Part shown: piece after piece, positions 46,094-54,395 of the stretch
Numbering within the stretch: the stretch's first letter is position 1
How the letters are laid out: each line of letters begins with the position of its first letter
Assembly (NCBI GenBank): GCA_016866775.1
Contig: VGLJ01000012.1
Span: forward strand, 1-64,000
Length of the DNA: 64,000 nt
Direction: 5' to 3'
Source of the DNA: Candidatus Rokuibacteriota bacterium
GTDB lineage: Bacteria; Methylomirabilota; Methylomirabilia; Rokubacteriales; CSP1-6
Program-made: the position numbers and the translations under genes
The notes under the pieces: model-generated
Databases searched by the model: none
What the model was told of the DNA's origin: nothing
What the model saw: only the letters and a program-made list of their open reading frames with translations

Positions 46094-46648
46094 ATGATGG
46101 CCCTGCCCGTCGACGTGCCGCTGCTCAGCTCATCCCGGTTCTCCACGGCTCCGTTCTTCGCCGCCGTCGGGTACGTGCTCTTCGGGCTGGTCGCCGCCGC
46201 CCTCGTCGCGTTCGTTCTCGTCAAGGTGCTGCGACGGCGCGGCGTCGTCAGATACTGGCGCATCGCGCTCAAGACGAGCGTGGTCGTCTTCCTGTTGATC
46301 ACGAGCTGGGCCTGGGTGACGTCGAAGCACTACACCGTCGTGAGGGTCACGGCCGATGCGGTCGAGCTGCGGTTCGCGAACTGGCCGTGGCCGGCGCAGC
46401 GCTTCACCTTCGACGAGATCGAATCCGTGTCGCTGTCGACGTCGACGCGTCGGGGGCGCGCCGTCGGGCACGGGCTCGTGATCATGACCAAGCCCACGAG
46501 TCTCTTCGCCAGCACGTACTGGCCGTCAGCGCCGGCCGAACGTGAGCACGTCATCCCCGCGATCCAATGGGTCGAGCACGCCAGCGGCGGGCGCCTCACG
46601 CGCTCGGCACGCGCCCGCGACATGCTGACGTCCACGCCCCAACGCTAA
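46094..46648 (+). CDS. hypothetical membrane protein
   Basis: A 184-residue protein with two predicted membrane helices (PFFAAVGYVLFGLVAAALVA and ALKTSVVVFLLITSWAWV) followed by a soluble strand-rich domain (VVRVTADAVELRFANWPWPA, FTFDEIESVSL) that recalls bacterial PH-like domains. No family is certain. It overlaps the convergent flavin oxidoreductase gene by 4 bp. Confidence 0.65.
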   Translation: MMALPVDVPLLSSSRFSTAPFFAAVGYVLFGLVAAALVAFVLVKVLRRRGVVRYWRIALKTSVVVFLLITSWAWVTSKHYTVVRVTADAVELRFANWPWPAQRFTFDEIESVSLSTSTRRGRAVGHGLVIMTKPTSLFASTYWPSAPAEREHVIPAIQWVEHASGGRLTRSARARDMLTSTPQR

Positions 46649-47505
46649 AGCAGCGCGCGCGCGACCATCTCCATGCTCGACCGCGCCTCGCGCAGGTCGC
46701 TCGTGTTGCCGGAGACGATCAGCGTGTCGACGCCGAGCGCGGCGAACGCCTTCGCGTTGGCGGCGATCTCCGAAGGCTCCGCCCCGAGCGCGTAGCGTCC
46801 GGGGCGCGACGCCGCCAGCGAGAGCGCGATCGACACCGGGATCTTCGTGACGTCGCGTCCCGCGGCGTCGGCTTCCTCGCGCAACGCGGCCATGCCCTGC
46901 GCGAGCGCGTCGGGTGACAGGCCGAGCGGCTGCCAGCCGTCGCCGAGCCGCGCGGCCCGCCGGATCGCGGCGCGGCTGACGCCGCCGATCACGACCGGAA
47001 TGTCCTGACGCGGCTTCGGCGAGAACGTCATCCCGTCGAAGTGCGAGAACGTGCCCTCGAAGCTCGGATCCTCGTCGCGCCACAGCGTGCGCATCACCGC
47101 GATCGCCTCGTCCGTGAAGGCGCCGCGCACCTTGAACGGCGTGCCCAGCGCCTCCATCTCTTTCTGGATCGCGCCGACGCCGATGCCGAGGATGAGACGG
47201 CCGCCGCTCAGCACGTCGAGCGTCGCCGCCGTCTTCGCGAGCCGGATCGGGTTGTGGTACGGCAGCACGAGCACCGACGTGCCGAGACGGATACGCCGCG
47301 TGCGGGCCGCCACGAAGCTCAGCACCGTCAAGGGCTCGTAGTACGGGCGGCCGCCGATCCGGTCGAAGACGTGGCCGACATTGAAGACGTGGTCGTGCGC
47401 CCACACCGAATCGAAGCCGAGCGCCTCGGCCCGCACGCCGAGCTCGACGACGGCCTCCGGGTCTTCGAGGCCCCAGTTGTTGAGCAGCGAGATCCCGATC
47501 CGCAT
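46645..47505 (-). CDS. LLM-class flavin/F420-dependent oxidoreductase
   Basis: A 286-residue luciferase-like protein: GVRAEALGFDSVWAHDHVFN, RIRLGTSVLVLPYHNPIRLA, ATLDVLSGGRLILGIGVGAI and LGDGWQPLGLSPDAL, matching the group annotated as probable F420-dependent oxidoreductases. It is divergent, by 24 bp, from a histidine phosphatase gene, echoing the pair at 34629-36259. Confidence 0.87.
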   Translation of the reverse strand: MRIGISLLNNWGLEDPEAVVELGVRAEALGFDSVWAHDHVFNVGHVFDRIGGRPYYEPLTVLSFVAARTRRIRLGTSVLVLPYHNPIRLAKTAATLDVLSGGRLILGIGVGAIQKEMEALGTPFKVRGAFTDEAIAVMRTLWRDEDPSFEGTFSHFDGMTFSPKPRQDIPVVIGGVSRAAIRRAARLGDGWQPLGLSPDALAQGMAALREEADAAGRDVTKIPVSIALSLAASRPGRYALGAEPSEIAANAKAFAALGVDTLIVSGNTSDLREARSSMEMVARALL

Positions 47506-47516
47506 GGGTTTCGCGC

Positions 47517-47523
47517 TATCGTA
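47517..47523. promoter_or_regulatory. overlapping divergent -10 element
   Basis: TATCGTA reads TATCGT on the plus strand, ending 7 nt before GTG 47530, and TACGAT on the minus strand, ending 12 nt before ATG 47505. It is the only AT-containing core in a 24-bp gap and neither gene has a Shine-Dalgarno. Confidence 0.5.
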
Positions 47524-47529
47524 CTCCAC

Positions 47530-48135
47530 GTGATCTACCTCATCCGTCACGGCGAGACTCCGGGCAATGCCGCGCGCATCGTGCAACGACCTGAGATTCC
47601 GCTCTCGGCGCGTGGCGAGGCGCAGGCCGAGCGGCTCGCGCGCCGCCTCGCGAGTGCTCCGATCGCCGCGATCCTCTCGAGCGATCTGAGGCGCGCGGCG
47701 ATGACCGCCGAGCCTCTCGCGCGCGCGACCGGTACCGGCATCACGTTCGAGCCGCTGCTGCACGAGCGCAACTTCGGCGACATCCGCGGGACGGCGTACG
47801 CGGACCTCGGCCTGGATCCCTTCGATCCCGATTACGCGCCGCCGAACGGCGAGACGTGGCCCGTCTTCCACGCGCGCGTCGACCGCGCGTGGGCGCGGAT
47901 CCGCGAGATGGCGGCGGCCACGCGGGGTGATCTCGCCGTGGTCACGCACGGCCTCGTCTGCAAGTCGCTGGCGGGCCGGTATCTCGTGCTCCCCGACGGC
48001 GAAGGCGTCCCCGAGCGCTGGGAGAACTGTTCCGTGACGCTCGTCGAGGCGGACGCGCCGTGGCGCGTTCAGCTGCTCAACTGCTGCGCGCACCTCGACG
48101 GCCTCACGGCCACGCCGCCGGCCGGCATCGCGTGA
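47530..48135 (+). CDS. histidine phosphatase family protein
   Basis: A 201-residue protein: IYLIRHGETPGNAARIVQ nucleophile motif, ILSSDLRRAAMTAEPLA, LLHERNFGDIRG acid-base Glu, and VVTHGLVCKSL with the second His. It is a small-molecule phosphatase of unknown substrate. GTG 47530 lies 7 nt after the TATCGT hexamer and lacks a Shine-Dalgarno. Divergent partner of the luciferase-like gene. Confidence 0.88.
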   Translation: MIYLIRHGETPGNAARIVQRPEIPLSARGEAQAERLARRLASAPIAAILSSDLRRAAMTAEPLARATGTGITFEPLLHERNFGDIRGTAYADLGLDPFDPDYAPPNGETWPVFHARVDRAWARIREMAAATRGDLAVVTHGLVCKSLAGRYLVLPDGEGVPERWENCSVTLVEADAPWRVQLLNCCAHLDGLTATPPAGIA

Positions 48136-48145
48136 CGTCGAAGAG

Positions 48146-48589
48146 CTGACCCGTCGCGTCGCGCATGGATGCGTCCTGTGCCTCGCCCGGCGGAACCGTC
48201 CCGACGGTGCCGGATACGAGGTCGTCGGCTACGAGCTTGCCGAGCTCGGCGTGTTCTCCGCGCTCGGGCGCCGCATGGCCGTCGCGACGGACGTCGTGTT
48301 CTCGCACTGGGCGGAGGTCGTCCCGGCGCATCGCGGCCGGCGCATTCACGGGCTCCTCTTCGCGGCGCGCGACGCCTACTTCCGCCCCCGCGGCGGCCGG
48401 ATCGTCGTCGGCGTCTGCGCGCGGCGCAATCGCGCGTCGCTGCGGGCCCTGCGCCGTGACGGCGCCGTCGTCGTGGGCTGCGTCGGGCAGCTCGCGGTCT
48501 TGTCGCTGATCGTGTGGGACACGCCGTGGCCGCCGAGGGTCTCACGCCGACTCACGCGTAGCACCGCGCGCAGCCGGTATAATCCGGCC
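48146..48589 (+). pseudogene. GNAT-type acetyltransferase-like region without its own stop
   Basis: The frame from CTG 48146 reads as a GNAT-like domain (GYELAELGVFSALGRRM, AHRGRRIHGLLFAARDAYF, VVGVCARRNRASLRALRRDG, which resembles the C-terminal N-x-x-S-x-R segment). It then becomes Arg-rich and, without meeting a stop, runs in frame into the next gene. No standard start codon fits at the 5-prime end. Either a fragment, or the N-terminal half of a fusion ending at 48985. Confidence 0.45.
48578..48583 (+). promoter_or_regulatory. consensus -10 box of a leaderless gene
   Basis: A perfect TATAAT ends 6 nt before ATG 48590. No Shine-Dalgarno and no good -35 are visible. Confidence 0.6.
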
Positions 48590-48985
48590 ATGCAGATCCG
48601 TCTGACGCGTGATGTCGAAGCGCAGGTGCGCGCCTCCAGCCCCCTGAGCGTCGACCGCTTCCTCGCACGCTTCCCCGAAGTGCCGCGCGACTTGCGCGAC
48701 GAGCCCATCCTGACGCAGTTCGTCCGCGCGTTCGGCCCGCAGCTCGACGTGGCCGAGAAGCCGTCGCCGTGCGTCGCCCGCGACGGCGGAGGCGACGCGC
48801 CGCACCACTTCTACACGCGGCTCGTCAACGACCTCGCGATCTACGGCGTCGGTCTCGCGAAGCGCGACCGCACGCTGCAGCGCCTCGAGCGCCTGCTCGC
48901 CGAGTATCGCGCGCAGCCCGCCACGTTCGCGTGCACGCTCGTCCCGCGCAAGGCCCCGGGCGCTCCGCGCCCCCAGTGCGGCTAG
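48590..48985 (+). CDS. hypothetical protein
   Basis: A 131-residue, apparently soluble protein (SPLSVDRFLARFPEVPRDLR, DAPHHFYTRLVNDLAIYGVG, LQRLERLLAEYRAQPATFAC); no family recognised. A perfect TATAAT lies 6 nt before its ATG, supporting an independent leaderless start even though the frame is open upstream. It is followed by the amidohydrolase gene 23 bp later, which has its own GGAGG. Confidence 0.6.
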   Translation: MQIRLTRDVEAQVRASSPLSVDRFLARFPEVPRDLRDEPILTQFVRAFGPQLDVAEKPSPCVARDGGGDAPHHFYTRLVNDLAIYGVGLAKRDRTLQRLERLLAEYRAQPATFACTLVPRKAPGAPRPQCG

Positions 48986-49008
48986 TCACGAACCTTCCGG
49001 AGGATGTC

Positions 49009-50025
49009 ATGAGCGACGTCGTGTTCACGATCTGCGGCGGATCCGATGCGCCCCGCACGCGCCGGCGGGAAGTCGTCGTCAACGGCAGGCGCGTGAAGAC
49101 CGTCGACATCCACGCGCACTGCGCGGTGCCCGAGGCGAACGCGATGATGGGCCTCGAGGTCGAAGCGCAAGGCCTGCTCCAGTCGCGCATGGAGGACCGG
49201 CTCCGCGCGATGGACGAGCAGGGCATCGACGTCGAGGCGCTCAGCATCAACCCGTACTGGTACAGGGCGGAGCGCGACGTCGCCGCGAAGCTCATCCAGC
49301 TCCAGAACGAGAAGCTCGCGGAGCTCTGCGCGGCGCATCCCGACCGCTTCGTCGCGTTCGCCACGGTGGCGCTGCAGCATCCGGACCTGGCGGCGCAGCA
49401 GCTCCAGGACGCGGTGAAGAAGTACGGGCTGCGCGGCGCGGGCACGGGCGGCAGCGTGGCCGGGCTCGAGCTGAGCGACCCGAAGTTCCACCCGTTCTGG
49501 GCGAAGGCCGAGGCGCTCGGGGTCCTCGTCTTCATCCACCCGCAGGGCACGCCGGAGCTCGAGGCGACGAGCCGGCTCGGGGGCAACGGACTCCTGACGA
49601 ACACGATCGGCAACCCGCTCGAGACGACGATCGCGCTCTCGCACCTGATCTTCGAGGGCACGCTCGACCGGTTCCCCGGTCTCAAGATCTGCGCCGCGCA
49701 CGGCGGCGGCTACCTGCCCTCGTACGCCGCGCGCTCCGACGCGGTGATGCAGACGTTCCCGCAGCGCATGACCGGCACGATGAAGCAGCGGCCGACCGAG
49801 TACGTGCGCCAGCTCTACTACGACTCGATCGTGTTCACGCCGGAGGCGCTGCGCCACCTCGCCGCCGAGGCGGGGCCCGGCCAGATCGTGATGGGCACCG
49901 ACTATCCGTTCCCGTGGACGTCGACGTCGGTGGACCACATCCTCGGCACGCCGGAGCTGAGCGACGCGGAGAAGATCGCGATGCTCGGCGGCACGGCGGC
50001 GAAGCTGCTCGGCCTCACGAGCTAG
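49009..50025 (+). CDS. amidohydrolase 2 family protein (ACMSD-like)
   Basis: A 338-residue TIM-barrel metal enzyme. KTVDIHAHCAVPEA holds the H-x-H zinc motif, VLVFIHPQGTPEL a further His, FPGLKICAAHGGGYLPSYA the next His and VMGTDYPFPW the catalytic Asp. Related to aminocarboxymuconate-semialdehyde decarboxylase and resorcylate or salicylate decarboxylases; the reaction here is unknown. The start follows CCGGAGG by 6 nt. Ends overlapping the convergent secreted-protein gene by 4 bp. Confidence 0.87.
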   Translation: MSDVVFTICGGSDAPRTRRREVVVNGRRVKTVDIHAHCAVPEANAMMGLEVEAQGLLQSRMEDRLRAMDEQGIDVEALSINPYWYRAERDVAAKLIQLQNEKLAELCAAHPDRFVAFATVALQHPDLAAQQLQDAVKKYGLRGAGTGGSVAGLELSDPKFHPFWAKAEALGVLVFIHPQGTPELEATSRLGGNGLLTNTIGNPLETTIALSHLIFEGTLDRFPGLKICAAHGGGYLPSYAARSDAVMQTFPQRMTGTMKQRPTEYVRQLYYDSIVFTPEALRHLAAEAGPGQIVMGTDYPFPWTSTSVDHILGTPELSDAEKIAMLGGTAAKLLGLTS

Positions 50026-50627
50026 GGCCGAGGTAGCGATCGAGGACGGCCGAGCGTGGTGCCGTCGGCGAGCCACAGCGTGAGCCAGTAGCGCGGCGTG
50101 CCGAACCCCTGCGGACGCGGCGGCCGCACTGCGCCGCGCGTGAGGATGCCGACGAGCGCCTCGACGTCCTCGGACGACGTGATCCGCACCGGTGTTCCCG
50201 GCGCCGCCGGAGTCGGCTCACCGCGCTCGACGTCGATCGCCCGGACTCTGCCGGCGACGTCGTAGAGGTCGGCGCCGACTTTCGCGCGCGCGTTCCGCCA
50301 CGCCTGGTAGAGGAAGATCCGGTCGTTGACCACGGCCGCGAGCCGGAAGCTGGTCCGATAGCCACGGACGGCGTACACCCGTGTGCCGGCCGGCATGAAC
50401 GCGGCCGCCGCGTCGAGGCCGAAGGCGCAGTGGCGTCGATCCTCGGCCATCGAGCATTCGACGGCGGCGAACTCCATCCCGAGGTCTTCCCTCGTGAGCG
50501 CGCGCCCGGGCTCCTGCGCCCATCGGAGGTAGTGGATGCCGTCGAACGTCACGAAGTCGAGGGGGCTTTGCGCGGAGGCGGGCGCCGCGACGAGGACGAG
50601 CATGAGCGCGACGGCCACGCGGGTCAC
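50022..50627 (-). CDS. secreted hypothetical protein
   Basis: A 201-residue protein with a signal peptide (VAVALMLVLVAAPASAQ) and a mature domain with FVTFDGIHYLRWAQEPGRAL and VYAVRGYRTSFRLAAVVNDR; no family recognised. GTG 50627 overlaps the stop of the hydrolase gene (GTGA). The last residues (GRPRSLPRP) look wrong: a neighbouring frame gives AVLDRYLGPSS with a natural stop near 50015, so one base may be missing near the end. Confidence 0.6.
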   Translation of the reverse strand: MTRVAVALMLVLVAAPASAQSPLDFVTFDGIHYLRWAQEPGRALTREDLGMEFAAVECSMAEDRRHCAFGLDAAAAFMPAGTRVYAVRGYRTSFRLAAVVNDRIFLYQAWRNARAKVGADLYDVAGRVRAIDVERGEPTPAAPGTPVRITSSEDVEALVGILTRGAVRPPRPQGFGTPRYWLTLWLADGTTLGRPRSLPRP

Positions 50628-51481
50628 GCGATGAACTCGCGGATCACGGCCAGCGCGCGCTCGGGCGCATCCGTCAGCACGCCGTGGCCGCAGTCGGCGA
50701 AGCGCTCGAAGCGCACGAGCTCGGCCGGCAGCGCCCTGGCGATATCGATCTGGCATTCGATCGGAACCATCGGATCGTCCTCGCCGCCCATCACGAGCGT
50801 CGGACAGCGGATGCGGGAGAGCGCGGGGAAAAAGTCGAACGTCTGCCCCTCGCCTCCCGGCCGCGTGAACCACTGCGTCACCTCGGGCCGGCGGACCACA
50901 CGCTGCGCGACCATCGGATCGCGCGGCTTGCGCGTGTAGTGCGGAAACGCGAGCCGGACCCACGCGTCCAGCGTCGCCGCGTCCGTGTGACCCTCGATGA
51001 ACCGCCGGCGCGCGAGCGCGCCGACCTCCGGACCGCCGAGGCGCTCGAAGAGCTCCACGCGCCGCTCGCGATACGAGGTACCCGCGGCTTCCGTGCTCAC
51101 GAGGATCAGCTTCGCCGGATGCTCGGGATGGCGTGTCGCGTACGCGAGCGCGGCCATGCCGCCGAACGACACGCCGAGCACGATCGGACGCTCGATGCCG
51201 AGCGCCTCGCAGAACGCGCGCACGTCGTCGCCCCACTGCGCGAGCGTCCACGAGTCGCGCGGCCCGGCCTCGCTCCGGCCGTTGCCGCGGTGATCGAGGT
51301 AGACTACCTGCGCGACGGCGCCGAGCGCCGAGAACGCCGGCTTGTACGCGGAGTGATCGAAGCCGGGCCCGCCGTGCCGCAAGACGAGCGTCGGCTCCTC
51401 GCGCATCGTCGCGCCGTCGGGCACGAGGCCCGCGCCATCGACGTCGAAGTAGAGCCGCACCCCGTTCACGCGCACTCGCAT
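50624..51481 (-). CDS. alpha/beta hydrolase, proline-iminopeptidase-like
   Basis: A 285-residue hydrolase: HGGPGFDHSAYKP (oxyanion region typical of prolyl aminopeptidases), YLDHRGNGRSE, GVSFGGMAALAYA with nucleophilic Ser, GGEDDPMVP acid Asp and DCGHGVLTDAP catalytic His. It may cleave N-terminal proline or other small amides and esters. ATG 51481 is chosen because AAGGAAG lies 7 nt upstream. Confidence 0.85.
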   Translation of the reverse strand: MRVRVNGVRLYFDVDGAGLVPDGATMREEPTLVLRHGGPGFDHSAYKPAFSALGAVAQVVYLDHRGNGRSEAGPRDSWTLAQWGDDVRAFCEALGIERPIVLGVSFGGMAALAYATRHPEHPAKLILVSTEAAGTSYRERRVELFERLGGPEVGALARRRFIEGHTDAATLDAWVRLAFPHYTRKPRDPMVAQRVVRRPEVTQWFTRPGGEGQTFDFFPALSRIRCPTLVMGGEDDPMVPIECQIDIARALPAELVRFERFADCGHGVLTDAPERALAVIREFIA

Positions 51482-51530
51482 CACCAACTTCCTTAGCACG
51501 ACTTTTGCGAGAGGGAGTGGGGGAGGAGCC

Positions 51531-52295
51531 GTGTTCCCTTATCACGACGAGAACCGCACGCTGCGCCGCCCGGTCGTGACCTGGGCGCTCATCGGGGCCA
51601 ACGTCGCGACGTGGCTGATGGTTCAGGGCGCCGGCACCAGCCCGGCGCTGCCCGCGTCGGTCTGCAACTTCGGCCTCATCGCGGGCGAATTGACGGGCGC
51701 GGTTCCGCCCGGGACGGCGGTCGAGATCGGCGAGGGGCTCGCGTGCGTCACCGAAGGCCGCGCCCAGCTCACCGACGTCTTCACGTCGATGTTCATGCAC
51801 GGCTCGTGGCTCCACCTCCTCGGCAACATGTGGTTCCTCTATCTCTTCGGGAACAACGTCGAGGATTCGATGGGACGCGGACGCTTCGCGGTGTTCTACC
51901 TGTTGTCCGGCGTGGCCGCCGCGATGCTCCAGGTGATGCTCGACCCGGCCGCGCCGGTGCCGATGGTCGGCGCCTCCGGCGCGATCAGCGGCGTGATGGG
52001 CGGCTACCTCGTGCTCTATCCGACCGTGCGGGTCTACACGTTGATCCCGATCGGGTTCTTCGTGACGACGATGAAGCTGCCCGCGTGGACGATGCTGGTC
52101 TACTGGCTCGTCATCCAGGTCGCCGGCGGCTTCGCGGCGATCGCGGGCGCGAAGAGCGGTGGCGTCGCGTTCGGCGCGCACGTGGGCGGCTTCATCGCGG
52201 GCGCGATCCTCGTCAAGCTCTTCGCGCGGGGCGACTACGTCGCGCAGCACCGCGCGGGCACGTACGTCCCCACGAACGTCCGCCGGGTCGCGTAG
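51531..52295 (+). CDS. rhomboid family intramembrane serine protease
   Basis: A 254-residue polytopic protein. MFMHGSWLHLLGNMWFLYLF is the H-x-x-x-N oxyanion helix, VGASGAISGVMGGY holds the catalytic Ser (about residue 148) and FGAHVGGFIAGA the catalytic His (about 218). It cleaves membrane-spanning substrates within the bilayer. GTG 51531 follows GGGAGGAG. Followed by repeat copy C. Confidence 0.92.
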   Translation: MFPYHDENRTLRRPVVTWALIGANVATWLMVQGAGTSPALPASVCNFGLIAGELTGAVPPGTAVEIGEGLACVTEGRAQLTDVFTSMFMHGSWLHLLGNMWFLYLFGNNVEDSMGRGRFAVFYLLSGVAAAMLQVMLDPAAPVPMVGASGAISGVMGGYLVLYPTVRVYTLIPIGFFVTTMKLPAWTMLVYWLVIQVAGGFAAIAGAKSGGVAFGAHVGGFIAGAILVKLFARGDYVAQHRAGTYVPTNVRRVA

Positions 52296-52304
52296 CCGGC
52301 ACTC

Positions 52305-52370
52305 GCGAAGCGGCACGGCTTCGCCGGGCCGCGGAGCGTGGGGGGCTCGGGGGGCGCCCGGAGCCCCCCA
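52305..52370 (+). repeat. two-hairpin dispersed repeat, copy C
   Basis: First hairpin arms GCGAAGC/GCTTCGC (52305-52311 and 52318-52324), linker GGAGCGT, second hairpin arms GGGGGGCTC/GAGCCCCCC (52340-52348 and 52361-52369). The linker and the G-run hairpin match copies A and B; the first hairpin has an unrelated stem sequence of similar shape. It occupies the gap between convergent genes. Confidence 0.7.
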
Positions 52371-52371
52371 A

Positions 52372-53379
52372 TCAACAATGTCGCAGCACGCGCTCGCCGA
52401 AGAGCCGGATCGCCTCCATGATCTTCTCGTGCGGCGGTCCGCCCGAATGCGCGTGGCGCAGCCGCAGCAGGAAGTAGTCCGCGCCGGTCGCCTTCTGCCA
52501 GCGCTGGAACTCGCGCACGCACGTCTCGGGATCGCCGAGCACCAGCCGATCGGGCGCCAGGTTCTCGAGCGTGAACGGCGTGCCCGCCGGCAACGACCGG
52601 AACTCCGCGAGCTTGTTCTCCCAGTAATACCGGTACGCGGTCATCACGTGCGGGCCGTACACCGCGTCCGCCTCCGCGCGCGTGGCGGCGACCCACGCGT
52701 CGCGCATCTGGATCACCTGCGCGGGGCGCCCGGCCTCCCGCGCCGCCGCCGCGTAGATCGTCGCCAGCGCGCTCGCATTGGCCATGCTCGTGCTCGGCGT
52801 GCCGACGAAGCCGTCGGCGATGCGCCCGGCGCGGCGCGCCGCCGCCGGCACGCTCGCGCCGATCCACAGCGGCGGCCCGGACTTGTGGTACGGGCGCGGC
52901 ATGACGCGCACGTCGTCGAGCACATAATGCTTGCCACGGAACGAGAACGGCTCCCCCGCGAAGCACAGGCGGAGGAGCTCGAAGCTCTCCTCGAAGCGCG
53001 CGAGGCGCTCGTCCATCGGCACCGCGAACGCCTGGAAGTCCGCGGGCTGATAGCCGATGCCGACGCCCAGCACCACGCGCCCCTTCGACACGAGATCGAG
53101 CGTGATGACGTCCTCGGCGAGGCGCACGGGATGATGGAGCGGCAGCAGGATGACGGTGGTGCCCACGCGCAGCGTGCGCGTGCGCGCCGCCACCGCCGCG
53201 GCGACGATCAGCGGCGACGGCAGGAAGCCGTCCTTGTCCTGGTGGTGCTCGCCGAAGAAGCAGGAGTCGAAGCCGACGGACTCCGCGAGCTGCGCCTCGG
53301 CGATGGTCTCGTCGATCGCGCGGTCGAGGTGCTCGCCGCGCGGCGGGTTGGCGATGGACGCGTAGAGCCCGAATTTCAT
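52372..53379 (-). CDS. LLM-class flavin-dependent oxidoreductase (bacterial-luciferase-like)
   Basis: A 335-residue protein: AESVGFDSCFFGEHHQDKDG, LRVGTTVILLPLHHPVRLAE, ITLDLVSKGRVVLGVGIGYQ and FEESFELLRLCFAGEPFSF. The GEHH motif and length fit the alkanal-monooxygenase-like FMN group more than the F420 group. Stop lies 2 bp from repeat copy C. Confidence 0.87.
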   Translation of the reverse strand: MKFGLYASIANPPRGEHLDRAIDETIAEAQLAESVGFDSCFFGEHHQDKDGFLPSPLIVAAAVAARTRTLRVGTTVILLPLHHPVRLAEDVITLDLVSKGRVVLGVGIGYQPADFQAFAVPMDERLARFEESFELLRLCFAGEPFSFRGKHYVLDDVRVMPRPYHKSGPPLWIGASVPAAARRAGRIADGFVGTPSTSMANASALATIYAAAAREAGRPAQVIQMRDAWVAATRAEADAVYGPHVMTAYRYYWENKLAEFRSLPAGTPFTLENLAPDRLVLGDPETCVREFQRWQKATGADYFLLRLRHAHSGGPPHEKIMEAIRLFGERVLRHC

Positions 53380-53386
53380 CGCCGCC

Positions 53387-53935
53387 TCACGCGGGCAGCT
53401 TGTCCCCGTCGGGCGGCGCGGGGACGTCGAACGCGTTGACCACGCCGGAGAGGAACCCGAAGTAGTTCGCGGCCGCCGTGAGCTCGACCATCCACTGCTC
53501 GTCGTGCCGGCTCTTCAGCGCGTCGAACGTCTTCTGGTCGACGCGGTTGCTGCGCAGGAGCTGGCGGACGTAGTTCACGACGTCGCGTTCTTCGGCGCCG
53601 AGCTTGCCCGCGCCCCCTTTCGCGCGGAGGACGTCGATCACGTCCTCGCCCAGCCCGTTGCGCCGGGCGGCGCCGACTTGCGCCGCCCACACGTACGCGG
53701 CTTCGCGCTCGCGCACGGCGGCGAGAATCGCGACGGAGCGGAGCTTCGCGTCGACCACGCTCTCCTCGCGGAAGAACGTCACGAGCGGCAGCACGCGCTC
53801 GGCCAGCTTCGGGCTGTGGAGCAGCATGCTGAACGGGCCGCGCACGTTGCCGAACACTTTCTGGACGGCGTCGACGACCGCGTGGTGCTCGGGCTTCACG
53901 TCGGACTTGCTGGAGACCTGGGCGATGCGGGGCAT
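53387..53935 (-). CDS. carboxymuconolactone decarboxylase / AhpD-fold protein without Cys pair
   Basis: A 182-residue all-helical AhpD-like protein: FSMLLHSPKLAERVLPLVTF, LRSVAILAAVREREAAYVW and NYVRQLLRSNRVDQKTFDAL. The redox C-x-x-C of AhpD is absent, so it is not a peroxidase partner of that type. AAAGGAG lies 6 nt before the ATG. Divergent from the VOC gene. Confidence 0.82.
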   Translation of the reverse strand: MPRIAQVSSKSDVKPEHHAVVDAVQKVFGNVRGPFSMLLHSPKLAERVLPLVTFFREESVVDAKLRSVAILAAVREREAAYVWAAQVGAARRNGLGEDVIDVLRAKGGAGKLGAEERDVVNYVRQLLRSNRVDQKTFDALKSRHDEQWMVELTAAANYFGFLSGVVNAFDVPAPPDGDKLPA

Positions 53936-53965
53936 GACGGGCTCCTTTCCGGCGGTCAATGGGCG

Positions 53966-53972
53966 TACCCTA
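53966..53972. promoter_or_regulatory. overlapping divergent -10 element
   Basis: TACCCTA reads TACCCT rightward and TAGGGT leftward. Both flanking genes have Shine-Dalgarno sequences 22-31 nt away, consistent with short leaders. Confidence 0.45.
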
Positions 53973-53993
53973 CTCCACCGGGAGGGCGAGCGC

Positions 53994-54395
53994 ATGGCCA
54001 TTCAGCTCGACCACGTCATCGTTCCGTCGCACGACCGGCTCGCGGGCGCGAAGTTCCTCGCGGAGCTGCTCGACGTGCCGTGGGCGGAGTCGCAGGGCAG
54101 CTTCACGCCCGTGTACGTCAACGAGAACCTCACGCTCGACTTCGCCGATCGCGAGCGCTTCGAAGGCCACCATTTCTGCTTCCGCGTGAGCGACGAGCAG
54201 TTCGACGCGATCCTCGGCCGCATCCAGGCGCGGAACGTGCAGTACCGGAGCCGCCCGCGCGGCGAGACCGACATGCAGATCAACCGGCGGCTCGGCGGCA
54301 AGAACCTCTACTGGGAGGACGCCGACAGCCACCTCTGGGAGATCCTGACGATCAGCTACGCGCGGCCCGAGTCGGCCTCGCTCAGCGCGGTGTAG
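53994..54395 (+). CDS. VOC family (glyoxalase/dioxygenase fold) protein
   Basis: A 133-residue protein with a VOC module (IQLDHVIVPSHDRLAGAKFL, FEGHHFCFRVSDEQFDAILG, NLYWEDADSHLWEILTISY) including the metal-ligand His near the start and Glu near the end. Members bind a divalent metal and catalyse isomerisation or dioxygenation, or give drug resistance. The ATG follows GGGAGGG. Convergent with the cupin gene, with no gap. Confidence 0.83.
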   Translation: MAIQLDHVIVPSHDRLAGAKFLAELLDVPWAESQGSFTPVYVNENLTLDFADRERFEGHHFCFRVSDEQFDAILGRIQARNVQYRSRPRGETDMQINRRLGGKNLYWEDADSHLWEILTISYARPESASLSAV

